Positions 27,936 through 37,500 of a stretch of 64,000 nt of DNA are shown here, in pieces. Source of the DNA: Acetobacter sicerae (GTDB lineage Bacteria > Pseudomonadota > Alphaproteobacteria > Acetobacterales > Acetobacteraceae). Every line of letters starts with the position of its first letter. Positions within the stretch are counted from its first letter, which is position 1. The stretch is from assembly GCF_011516765.1 (NCBI RefSeq), contig NZ_JAAABN010000006.1, positions 184,750 through 248,749 on the forward strand. The letters run 5' to 3'. Position numbers and translations under genes: made by a program. The notes beneath the pieces were generated by a model, which saw nothing but the letters and a program-made list of their open reading frames with translations, did no database searches and was not told where the DNA came from.

Positions 27936-29878
27936 CAGACCTTACCCGCACATTCAAGAGAAGATTCGTTTTCATTTTCAGATGTCCACATATTCAGCAT
28001 TCTGCCTTCGGCAGATGCGGCGATTTCTGGAACATCCAGTATTAAAGCGACACGACCACTACCAAGTATTGTTGCCGCAGAGACATATCTGACTGAACGA
28101 TAATTTTTTTCTATGCTTTTTATGACTACCTGCATCTGACCTTCAATGCGGTTAACCGCAAGAGCTGTCATCTTTCCTGCATCATCTTCTACAATCAGAA
28201 TCACAGGTTGATTTGAATTTCCTTGTCTATTTTCCATTCCAAGAGACTTCGCAACATCTACAATTGGAATAAAAATACCTCGCACGCAAATTACAGTAGA
28301 ATTATTTCCAGATACAAATATATTCTCTTTACTTATTTGCATTGTCTCAACAATACAGGAGACCGGCAGGATCAGAAGCTGACCCGCAACCGTAACCAGC
28401 ATACCATCCATCACAGCCAGCGTCAGCGGAAGACTGAGGGAAAATGATGAACCTTTTCCAGCCTCAGAAGTAATGGATATTCGTCCACCCAGATCCTGAA
28501 TGGCCTGTTTGACCACATCCATTCCTACCCCACGGCCAGAAAGATCCGTAACGGTTGTCGCCGTTGAAAACCCGGGAGCGAAAATAAGATTATCGATGTC
28601 AGAATCACTCAACTGGGCATCAGCAGAAATAATTCCCTTTTCCACCGCAATATCACGCACACGAACACGATTAATGCCCGCCCCATCATCGCTAAGCGTG
28701 ATCACGATACGTCCGGATTTATGTGCAGCAGATAATCGAATTGTTCCTGTCGCAGATTTACCCTGCTCCAGTCGCACCTGTTCTTTTTCCACACCATGAT
28801 CAACAGCATTTCGCAACATGTGCGTCAGAGGATCAGTCAGCTTTTCAATCAGCGTCCTGTCGACTTCCGTGTCTTCACCCTCCATCTCAAGATGGACTTT
28901 TTTACCCGCAAGATGCGCAGCCTCACGCACAACCCTTTGCATACGCTGAAAGACCGCACGCATCGGTTGAGCACGGACTGCCATGATTGCATCCTGCAAA
29001 TCACGAGTCAGCTGCTCCGTACTGCTCATCGCATTTGAGAGATCATTACTACTCGCATCAGCATGAGGGTGTTTCTTTTCCGAAGAAGAAAAAACTTCAC
29101 GCAATGCCGCCTGTCCGATTACCAACTCTCCTACCAGATCCATCAGTCGGTCAATACGGTTGACATCGACCCGAATGCTTTGCGCATTACTGCTGGAAGA
29201 AGCAGGACGACCTCCTTGGGCAGTTTTTTTACCATCTGAAATAACAGGTGTTTTTTCTTCTATTTTCGGTTTTTTTTCAGTTTTTTTTTCTTTTTCCTCA
29301 TCCTCTTTTATCTGGGGAGGCGTATCAAGATCAAATATTTCAAATCCATCTGTAGAATCATCCTGCCCATCTACACTGGTTTGATCTGAAACCGGGTCGC
29401 TGAACATATCAGCAGATACAGGGACTGGAACAAACCCTTCCGGGAGCCCCCAATCCTCCTCATCTTCCGTTTCTTCAGAATTGTCCACTTCCGGTTTCTG
29501 AAGAAGTTTTTCAAGCGACTGAATACTTTCCTGCTGTCGCTGTTCGTCTACAGGCTCTCCCCCCTGCTCAAATGCTGTCAGATCACTGAGAATATCCGTT
29601 GCACGGAGAAAGATGTTAAGTACTTCCTGCGTAGGTTCAATCTTATTGGAACGCAGAAGATCCAGCGCTGTTTCAAATACATGCGCAAACCTCACAAGTT
29701 CAGTCATACCAAAAGAGCCGGCGCCCCCTTTGATCGAATGAACAGCACGGAACGCACTATTAACCGTTTCCTGATCAGCCTCGCCGGATTCAAGAACCGC
29801 TAGAGCCCGTTCAAGCTCAACAAGCTGTTCCGAGCATTCTTCGAAAAATATGGGTTTGATGGCATCAAGCTCATCCAT
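27935..29878 (-). CDS. cheA: Chemotaxis histidine kinase CheA
   Basis: The 647-residue kinase has the HPt domain with phospho-acceptor H47 in AVHSIKGGAGSFG, a dimerisation helix pair around ELVIGQAALREVF, an ATPase core with HMLRNAVDHG (N box) and the G boxes DDGAGIN and GRGVGMDVV, and a CheW-like P5 domain at the end. The P2 region is replaced by about 120 residues of very acidic then Lys/Glu-rich low-complexity sequence, so a folded CheY-docking domain is not apparent. It is followed without a gap by cheW. Confidence 0.96.
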   Translation of the reverse strand: MDELDAIKPIFFEECSEQLVELERALAVLESGEADQETVNSAFRAVHSIKGGAGSFGMTELVRFAHVFETALDLLRSNKIEPTQEVLNIFLRATDILSDLTAFEQGGEPVDEQRQQESIQSLEKLLQKPEVDNSEETEDEEDWGLPEGFVPVPVSADMFSDPVSDQTSVDGQDDSTDGFEIFDLDTPPQIKEDEEKEKKTEKKPKIEEKTPVISDGKKTAQGGRPASSSSNAQSIRVDVNRIDRLMDLVGELVIGQAALREVFSSSEKKHPHADASSNDLSNAMSSTEQLTRDLQDAIMAVRAQPMRAVFQRMQRVVREAAHLAGKKVHLEMEGEDTEVDRTLIEKLTDPLTHMLRNAVDHGVEKEQVRLEQGKSATGTIRLSAAHKSGRIVITLSDDGAGINRVRVRDIAVEKGIISADAQLSDSDIDNLIFAPGFSTATTVTDLSGRGVGMDVVKQAIQDLGGRISITSEAGKGSSFSLSLPLTLAVMDGMLVTVAGQLLILPVSCIVETMQISKENIFVSGNNSTVICVRGIFIPIVDVAKSLGMENRQGNSNQPVILIVEDDAGKMTALAVNRIEGQMQVVIKSIEKNYRSVRYVSAATILGSGRVALILDVPEIAASAEGRMLNMWTSENENESSLECAGKV

Positions 29879-29895
29879 GGCTCGCCTCCGCTTAC

Positions 29896-30267
29896 TCAGG
29901 CCGTAACGCGCTCAATGGCCTTCAGGAGAATTGCAGGAGCGAACGGCTTCACGATCCATCCTGTCGCACCGGCTTTTTTTGCCCGTTCTTTTTTGGCTGG
30001 GTCAGTCTCGGTTGTCAGCACAAGAATAGGCGTTTTTTCCATAACTTCCTGAGAACGAACACCAGAAATAAAACCGTATCCATCCAGATTGGGCATATTA
30101 ATATCAGAAATAATGGCAGCCGGGGGCGCTGGAAGACGATTCAATGTCTCCAGTCCATCTTTTCCATCGACAGCCTCGACCACCAGGTAGCCCGCTCCTT
30201 CAAGAGTTCGATGTAGCATGTCGCGCATTGTCCGGGAGTCATCGACAATCATGATGGTAGCAGGCAT
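29896..30267 (-). CDS. cheY1: Chemotaxis response regulator CheY (first copy)
   Basis: This 123-residue receiver domain shows MIVDDSRTMRDML, phospho-acceptor D55 in AIISDINMPNLDG, LTTETD and the Lys of WIVKPF. It lies between the receptor gene and cheA, the usual alphaproteobacterial order. Confidence 0.94.
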   Translation of the reverse strand: MPATIMIVDDSRTMRDMLHRTLEGAGYLVVEAVDGKDGLETLNRLPAPPAAIISDINMPNLDGYGFISGVRSQEVMEKTPILVLTTETDPAKKERAKKAGATGWIVKPFAPAILLKAIERVTA

Positions 30268-30305
30268 TAGACGATCCTTATTATTGTCAGAGCGAATTCG
30301 AAAGA

Positions 30306-31814
30306 TCAGAAATCTTCCCAGCCATCATCAGAAACTGTATGACGGGCAGCCGCTGCTGTATTCGGCGCAGGCAGAGAAATGGGCGCTGCCTCCGTCTTTA
30401 TCTGTAAAGATCGCGTATTCCGTGCGGTCTCGCCCATATTTTTTACAAATTTCTTACTCAGACTGAACTCTGATACAGCTTTCGCCAGATCCTGCACTTC
30501 ATGAGTGAGGCTGTGACTTGCTGCCGTTGTCTCTTCGACCATCGCAGCATTCTGCTGGGTCGCCTGATCCATTTCTCCCAGTGAACCATTAATACGACTG
30601 AGATTTTCCGCCTGTTCCTGTGCAGATGAAGAAATAGAATCAATAATTTCTGAAACGATCTCAACATTTTCTGAAATTTTTGAAAGCGCCACCCCCGTCT
30701 GACTGACAAGCGTCACACCTGTCGAAACCTGACGACTGGAAAGTGCGATCAGTTCCTTGATATTCTTGGCCGAAACGGCAGAGCGCTGCGCCAGAGAGCG
30801 CACTTCTGTCGCCACTACAGCGAACCCACGCCCTGCCTCACCCGCACGGGCCGCCTCAACCCCGGCATTCAATGCAAGCAGATTAGTCTGGAAAGCGATC
30901 TCATCCATCACACCAAGAATATCTGCAACTTTGGTGGAAGATTCCTCAATCTCATGCATGGCTTTGACCGCAGATTGCACAACCGACGCAGATTCTGAAG
31001 CCTGTTCACGGGCTCCAGCTGTCGCTTTACGGGCATTCAACGCATCCCGAGCGGTTTTCTGGACACGCTGCGTCAACGTATTCACTGCATTGGCAATTTC
31101 ACCGAGGCTGCCAGCCTGATGTTCGGTACGCCGCGCCAGATCATCAGAAGCCAGAGCTATTTCTGAACAGCTATCCGCAATTGTGGATGCACTGGATGCC
31201 GCCCTTCCGATCGTGCTTGAAAATCTCTCGGCGACCGCATTGAAATCTTTCCGGAACATTTCATATTCTGGAAGAAACGTTTCTGTATACCGAAAACTCA
31301 GATCTCCTGACGACAGGCGCTTCATGCCCTTCATCAGTTCACCCATAAGATTTTCGGTCTGCTGCTGCATCTCGTTGCTTTTTGCGGCAAGCTCTTTCTG
31401 CCTGGCAGCTGCCGCCTGAGACTGCTCAAGCGCCTCCTGATGGCGACGGACATTCTCCAGTGCCTGATCACGGAAGCATGTCAGCCCCTTTGCTAGGCGA
31501 CCTATGCAGTCCTTTCTGTGCTGATAGGGAATAGTGGCGTCAAGATCGCCTGATACAATTTTTTCTGTTGAAATAATGATTTTTTCAATGGGCATCGCTA
31601 TCGTGCGCACAAGGACATACGTCACCAGCATCAAAAGCAGAATCTGAGCCGTGCTTCCGGCTACCAGAAACGAATCTGCCTTGGTAATTGCGCCAGCTTG
31701 CAGCCAGAACAGGCCCACCCCCAGTTCCATTATGGACAGAACAATCGGAACGGACATGACAAAGTAAATTTTCTTACGTGCTGGCGCGACGTACAGCAGC
31801 CAATGCAGCGACAT
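30306..31814 (-). CDS. Methyl-accepting chemotaxis protein lacking a periplasmic sensor domain
   Basis: The 502-residue receptor has two membrane helices close together (about residues 16-38 and 52-73), leaving only a short external loop, then HAMP (about 72-125), a coiled coil, a second HAMP-like stretch (GMKRLSSGDLSFRY) and a signalling domain with the hairpin tip EIAFQTNLLALNAGVEAARA. It ends with a flexible Ala/Pro-rich tail and GWEDF, similar to the NWETF-type pentapeptide that tethers CheR/CheB. Without a ligand domain it may sense membrane, redox or intracellular cues. It is the first gene of the che operon. Confidence 0.93.
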   Translation of the reverse strand: MSLHWLLYVAPARKKIYFVMSVPIVLSIMELGVGLFWLQAGAITKADSFLVAGSTAQILLLMLVTYVLVRTIAMPIEKIIISTEKIVSGDLDATIPYQHRKDCIGRLAKGLTCFRDQALENVRRHQEALEQSQAAAARQKELAAKSNEMQQQTENLMGELMKGMKRLSSGDLSFRYTETFLPEYEMFRKDFNAVAERFSSTIGRAASSASTIADSCSEIALASDDLARRTEHQAGSLGEIANAVNTLTQRVQKTARDALNARKATAGAREQASESASVVQSAVKAMHEIEESSTKVADILGVMDEIAFQTNLLALNAGVEAARAGEAGRGFAVVATEVRSLAQRSAVSAKNIKELIALSSRQVSTGVTLVSQTGVALSKISENVEIVSEIIDSISSSAQEQAENLSRINGSLGEMDQATQQNAAMVEETTAASHSLTHEVQDLAKAVSEFSLSKKFVKNMGETARNTRSLQIKTEAAPISLPAPNTAAAARHTVSDDGWEDF

Positions 31815-32051
31815 TTTCAGGCACCCTTGAAGTGAACGTCCCCGCGCGGGATTTCGTTTTCCTCCCGATTTTGCCTTAATGCGCTGAACAAAAAGTTACT
31901 GATTTCTTAGTCTTATAATCCACCCAATCCGTAATTTTGATATGCAGGATGACTTCACAAAACGCTAATCATGCCTTGATTGCTTTGTGATGACGTCACA
32001 TCACTTTAAGCAGACTGAGCTGTCATACCCGTTGCAGCAGGAACTGATGCG

Positions 32052-33347
32052 TCAGACTTTCAGCCTGTCCAGAAGACCATACCACTGCCCATACGCCAGC
32101 ACTCCCAGACCGGAAAAACGATGGAGGGCAATTGGCTTGAGAGGCGTAACGGGAAAACCGATCTCCAGAGCAGAAGCGCCCTGCACTCTCTGTGCCAGCA
32201 TGCGCCCCATTACGGTCGCCATGGCAACACCACGACCGTTATATCCCAGGGCCACATGCACGCCTTCGGCTGGCTGATGCAGATGAGGGAAATGATCGGC
32301 TGTCATGCCCACCCTTCCAACCCAGACGTGATCAAGACGTGGTTTGCCGATTTGCGGGAAAAGCTCATGCATGGCCTTCACAAGCGTTGCAGCATCTTTG
32401 TAAGTGGCCTCATCATGAGCAGGACCACGCGTTCCCATGACCAGTCGCCCGTGCGCATCGACCTGACTGTACCGCAGGATACGACGCGTTTCCGACAGCC
32501 CCTGCCCGTCCGGCAGAATGGTTTTCCTTATTTCTGGCGACAGCGGCTCTGTTGAAACCTGGATGGAGTAGGCCGGGACAACAGTTTCCCGCAAACGAGG
32601 CCACAGGCCATCCGTATAACCATTCGTCGCCAGCACAACCTGTTTGGCCATCAGGTTGCCCTGTCCCGTACCGAGCCGCCACTGACCTGCCGAGCGCATC
32701 ATGGTTTTCACTGCGCTGTTAACAAAGATGTCCGCCCCGAGAGAAGCGGCTGCTTTCGCCAATCCGAAGGCGTACATCAATGGCTGAATTTTGCCGCCAC
32801 GAGGGTCGAGCCAGCCACCGTTATAACCCTGCGCTCCCGTCAGATCGGCGATACGCTTCGCATCCAGAATCTCGGTCACTGTGCCCCGTGCCGCCCACTG
32901 CGCTGCCTTGATCCGCAATTTCGCCAGCGCTTTTTCACAGTGTGCCGCCTGAATCCAGCCATTATGCACGGCATTGCAGGCAATATTATAACGCCCAATC
33001 AAATCGAAAACGGTATTGGCAGCGCCACCTGTACTTCTGATCATGGCATTGCCTAGATCTGTTCCAAAATGTGCAATGAGGTCATCCGGGTCATATTTCA
33101 GTCCCGCAATAACCTGCCCGCCGTTGCGGCCGGAAGCGCCCCAGCCAATGCCGTGACTTTCCAGAACCGCGCAACTCAGGCCTTTTTCCGCAAGATGAAG
33201 CGCCGTGGAAAGTCCCGTATATCCCCCCCCGACAATCGCCACATCATAATGACGGTCATAACCTGTCAGTTGCCCAAAAGTCGGAGCCTGTCCGGCGGTG
33301 TCATACCAGAGTGACGGTGGATAGGAATTCTGGACATCATGCAGCAT
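32052..33347 (-). CDS. FAD-dependent amine/amino acid oxidoreductase (DAO/PuuB-like)
   Basis: This is a flavoprotein of about 431 residues in the D-amino-acid oxidase superfamily. It has the nucleotide-binding motif VAIVGGGYTGLSTALHLAE near the N-terminus, the GASGRNGGQV segment typical of the gamma-glutamylputrescine oxidase (PuuB/OrdL) group, and a C-terminal GYNGRGVAMATVMGRML FAD site. The likely reaction is oxidation of a secondary or primary amine such as a polyamine conjugate; the substrate is unknown. Starts at 33347, 33365 and 33386 are all possible; the first gives the family's usual N-terminus. No put/puu partner gene is adjacent. Confidence 0.85.
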   Translation of the reverse strand: MLHDVQNSYPPSLWYDTAGQAPTFGQLTGYDRHYDVAIVGGGYTGLSTALHLAEKGLSCAVLESHGIGWGASGRNGGQVIAGLKYDPDDLIAHFGTDLGNAMIRSTGGAANTVFDLIGRYNIACNAVHNGWIQAAHCEKALAKLRIKAAQWAARGTVTEILDAKRIADLTGAQGYNGGWLDPRGGKIQPLMYAFGLAKAAASLGADIFVNSAVKTMMRSAGQWRLGTGQGNLMAKQVVLATNGYTDGLWPRLRETVVPAYSIQVSTEPLSPEIRKTILPDGQGLSETRRILRYSQVDAHGRLVMGTRGPAHDEATYKDAATLVKAMHELFPQIGKPRLDHVWVGRVGMTADHFPHLHQPAEGVHVALGYNGRGVAMATVMGRMLAQRVQGASALEIGFPVTPLKPIALHRFSGLGVLAYGQWYGLLDRLKV

Positions 33348-33479
33348 ATCAGATCCGTCTTGCATCCAGAGAGCATGTGCTCTCACCGGTTACCCTGATA
33401 TTACATGATTTTTTATTCCATGCACGGAATGGAAAACACAACCCAGGAATTCACAAACGGAGCATAGTTCTCACAACAC

Positions 33480-33893
33480 TCAGGGATTTGCCTGCGCGGG
33501 AAACAGTTTCCAAGCCTGTTGTATGATCTTTTTCTGATAGGCTTCATTCAGCATGGGCGTATGCGAATGATAATTTCCCACCGCCTTCATCAGATCTCCG
33601 TGGGTTTCATTCAGATATGTCCGCATGATCATGGCGGAAGCCGCGATATTGAAGCATCCGTCCGACACCAGCCGCGCCGCCACCTGAACGGCCGGCATGC
33701 GGGTCAGCTCCGTGATCGGCTGTATCCACCGGGTATTGATCTGCATGAGCCCCATATCCGAGGAGCCATCCTTGTTACGGCTGACCACACCGTTCGCGCC
33801 TCGTTCCACTTCCCATATGGCAGGCAGGACACGGGGGGGAATGTCATAACGGATTGCTGCGGCAACCATACACGCAAGCAGGGGAGCGGGCAT
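33480..33893 (-). CDS. VirB1/SLT-type lytic transglycosylase
   Basis: This 137-residue protein has the soluble lytic transglycosylase core: catalytic glutamate in IWEVERG, then SDMGLMQINTRW and a C-terminal VGNYHSHTP. Small VirB1-like enzymes open the peptidoglycan locally for secretion or pilus machines. The N-terminal stretch APLLACMVAAAI is hydrophobic and may aid export. AGGAAAGG precedes the ATG. It is divergent from an orphan pseudopilin gene 139 bp away, which hints at an envelope-spanning apparatus, but no other parts are present. Confidence 0.82.
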   Translation of the reverse strand: MPAPLLACMVAAAIRYDIPPRVLPAIWEVERGANGVVSRNKDGSSDMGLMQINTRWIQPITELTRMPAVQVAARLVSDGCFNIAASAMIMRTYLNETHGDLMKAVGNYHSHTPMLNEAYQKKIIQQAWKLFPAQANP

Positions 33894-34032
33894 GAAGACC
33901 TTTCCTGAAATAGGCTACAGCGAACGCTCACAGCCTAAATTTTATTTTTGTTTAATATACGGACCTGTTCCGAAGATGGCGAGTGCGTATATTAACGCCT
34001 CATGATCGAACAGCGAAAGCTCTGGCACAAAA

Positions 34033-34461
34033 ATGTCACATGTTGAAAACCATACCGACCGGGACGATGCCGGCTTTACACTTCTGGAAATTCTGGTGGT
34101 ACTGGCGATACTCGGCCTTCTTGTCGGACTTGTAGCCCCTGCAGCCCTCCGCCAACTTGGAGGAGCCAGACTGTCTGTCGCTCAGCAATCCATCGCCCGC
34201 ATCGGCACGGTGCTCGACATGTACAAACTGGATGCCGGCAGCTATCCTTCAACGGAAGATGGTCTGGATGCTCTGATCCATCGCCCGTCCGGTGCAGAAA
34301 ACTGGAATGGCCCTTACCTGAAAGGTGGAACCGTTCCCCTCGATCCGTGGAAACACCCTTACACCTACCGCGCCCCTTCGGACCGCGAAGGCAAGGATTA
34401 CGATCTGTGTTCGCAGGGACCGAAAGAAGGTGATCACAGTGGAGAAATCTGTAATCCCTAA
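34033..34461 (+). CDS. gspG: Type II secretion major pseudopilin GspG-like (orphan)
   Basis: The 142-residue protein has a prepilin site AG/FTLLEILVVLAILGLLVG with the +5 glutamate, after a hydrophilic leader of 14 residues, and the C-terminal GspG signature YPSTEDGLDAL, NGPYLKGG, DPWKHPYTY. In type II secretion GspG forms the pseudopilus that pushes folded proteins through the outer membrane. None of the other gsp genes are in the window. The type II route is known for levanase export in a related acetic acid bacterium, and an exported GH32 enzyme is encoded 24 kb upstream. A strong hairpin follows the stop. Confidence 0.9.
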   Translation: MSHVENHTDRDDAGFTLLEILVVLAILGLLVGLVAPAALRQLGGARLSVAQQSIARIGTVLDMYKLDAGSYPSTEDGLDALIHRPSGAENWNGPYLKGGTVPLDPWKHPYTYRAPSDREGKDYDLCSQGPKEGDHSGEICNP

Positions 34462-34489
34462 AGTGCGCGTTATCAGGTCTTGAAACATC

Positions 34490-34525
34490 CATGGGGTTTT
34501 CCCTGTTTTCAGGAAAAACCCCATG
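34490..34525. terminator. Long hairpin between gspG and the adhesin-Hint gene
   Basis: CATGGGGTTTTCCCTG (34490-34505) and CAGGAAAAACCCCATG (34510-34525) pair over 16 bp with one mismatch and a 4-T loop. It lies between the convergent gene ends and probably stops both transcripts. Confidence 0.75.
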
Positions 34526-34580
34526 AAGGGAACGCAAAATTCTCCGCCTGAGCCATGAGCACATCAGGCGGGAATGCACT

Positions 34581-37500
34581 TTAACCAGCCATGCTGACCG
34601 CAGCCTGAGAGACCGGCTTCATTCCCAAAGCCTGACCGAGACAGTGGTCCACATTCTCTGCGGTAAACTGCTCCCGGATCAGGCGCAGCTCCGCCCGTCC
34701 GAGTTCATCACAGGTCTCCGGCTCATCATGGAGCCGAAGAATCTGTTCCGCGATCCCTTCCACGCTGTTCTGCACCAGTCCCGTCAACCGACCCGGCAAT
34801 ACCAGACCTTCTGCGGAGACTGCGCTCATCACGCAAGGGACGCCCGCTGCAAAAGCCGACAGAACCACACCATCGACACCCGCGCCGAAATTCAGAGGCA
34901 CAGCACCGGCGCGAGCCTGTGAGAAGAGATTTTTCGACGGATCAGTGATTGCGCCGAGGATTTCAACACCACCACAATCCGGTCCAGCAGGCATTGCGAG
35001 TGTGCCAACCACTTTTCCCTGACCCGGACCGGCAAGCAGGCACCGGATGTCCGGACGACGCGCCCACACCAGTGGCATAACCTCACGCACAAGCAGGATG
35101 GCCGCATCCAGACTGTCCGCCCGGTCATAGTAACCAAAGAAAGCAACGCCCGACCGGGTAGAGGAAGTCTGCGCCACGGCTTCCGGCTGCACTTCCCATG
35201 GAACGACATGAACGTTCAGTGCCGGCACGAGATGTTGCAGACGGTTGGCTTCGGCCTGTGAGTGCACAATGACCTGATCACAAAGAAGCGCTGTGGTCAT
35301 CTCATACGTGCGCATTCTTCCGATCGCACGCTGCAAGTCCACACGCGCTTCCGTCTCAGCCTGACGTTCGATCCGGAGATACTGAAGCTCCCGCATGCCA
35401 TAGACCACAGTAGCGCGTCCCATGTAGCGACGAGCCAGACCGGCATAGGAAGAAGCAGCGCTCAGTCCCCGCAGATAAACCAGATCAAAGCAGCCAGCCT
35501 GACGACGCAACACTTCTTCCGGCGAGGCGTAAAGCGGAGCCCGGGCAACAGAAATACTTTCCGCTTCCAGAAGTCTTTCTGTTTCCGGCACCGCTGCCTG
35601 GTCCACTGTCGAGACCGTAACATCGTAGCCTAGCCGTGCGAGTGAACGGATATGGGACAGAAGCGGAGCGGCATCGGGATCATGGCCGACATGCGGCATC
35701 TTCTCGCAGATCACCAGCGCACGCTTCATTACCGGCATGTCAGCCGCCGCACGTCCAGCCAGCCGTCGCTCATGGTGAAGAGCCGTCCGCTCCTCCCGTT
35801 GCCCGTCCAGATCAGCTTCCTTCTGTCGAAGGTGAGCAGCCTGCTCAAGAATGAACGACAACGCCTGCCGACGCTCGACCGAAGAGGACAGATCTTTTAC
35901 GGCGCGTCCGATGACATTGCGCAGTGCGCCGTCAAACTGCTCCGGTACAGCAAGCTGTACTGGCGAACCGGCCACATGAACATCCGTACCGCTGTAAAAA
36001 ACAGCGATTGTGTGCGATGTCTTCCAGTCAAGCGGCTCCTTCAGAGCCATTCTGAAGCCGGACCAGCCATTCCCCATTCCTGCCGGCACAAGGTCCGCCC
36101 GGTAATTGACAGCAGGCACGGTGTCGACACGTTTACCGTCAATGCAGATATCGACTCTGGCCTTTTCCCACGGGCGCTTTTCATTCCAGATCCAGCCGCC
36201 GACACAATCATGGGAAGCGTGATCGAGCCCCCCGCGATAGTCAGAAGGATCGAAAGATGCAGCGTGTCCCGCATCCGCCTGTCCGGTGAACGTCTCCTCT
36301 TCCGGCGTTTCCGGCAGAATCCCCGGGAACAGACGACAGCCGTCTTCTGCCCGTCTTATGACCACCTCACGCGACGCCAGTTTCTTCGGATAGGCCATCC
36401 CAAAGTAATGACGCATCTCCGGACCATGTTCGGTCGGGACATTCTGTCCTGCCTCAGTCATCAGACGCGCAACCACCTTATCATCAAGCACCAGCTCAAC
36501 GGGGAACGGCTTCTCATCAGCGGTTCCGGCAAACCATCCGGCGATACTCTGGACGTTCGCATACACGACCTGACCTGACAGATGTGGCGCCTTCAGAGTC
36601 TTCGCCCGGGAGTTGATGCACTGCCAGATTGCAACCAGCACTTCCCCTGTTTCAACGCGCGGCGCATAGTGAACCGCTTCCTCGGACACGGCATCTGGAT
36701 AACGCGAGTAGTATTCAGCGGCATTGTGGAACATGCCGCGCCCGCCGTCTTCAACGTAGCTTTCTGAAGGCGCGCCTTCCGCCATCAGAAGATCATGCGT
36801 GTCCAGCTCAACATTGAAATAGTCAATCTGCTCGTTCACATCGCACTGAATGACCGTCTCGCCGTTGATGAGAGCACTGGCCGCCACAAGAACACCATCC
36901 AGATACATGGCGTGCAGAGGAGAGACTTTCAGATCTCGACGCGGCACATTGTCAGCAAGGGCACCGGCTTTGATAAGGATCGGCATCAGGCCACGATTGT
37001 TTCTGACAAACTCGGCAGCGTAGCTACGATGACCAATCCAGCGGATTTTTTTCAGAGTGCCGGATGCAGTGCGCACCATGTCGCCGATTTTCAGCTGCTC
37101 GACGGGAACTTCTCCATCTTTCGTGGCGATCAGCGTGCCGGGGCAGTAGCAGGCGGCATAATTCACGACAGTACCGCTTGCGCCCTGCACCAGACTGAAT
37201 TCGTCTGGTGTAATGGTTCCTGCAGTCCCGGCGAAGGAAAAGGACTGCGTGACAGCATTACCGTCCCCATCATAGCCGGAAACAGTCAGAGTATCGCCTG
37301 TGACTGTATAGGTCGTCTGCTGGTCACCAGAGGACGAGTACTCAATGGCATCAAGCTGAATGTCAGCACCACTATACAGCGTCAGACCGGTAACGGTGAT
37401 ACCGGTGTTTTTCAGATCCAGCGTGCCACCACTGAGAACGGTCACATCAGAAACCGTTGTGGCGGAGCCGGTCATGCTGGTCGCTGCCAGTGAACCTCCA

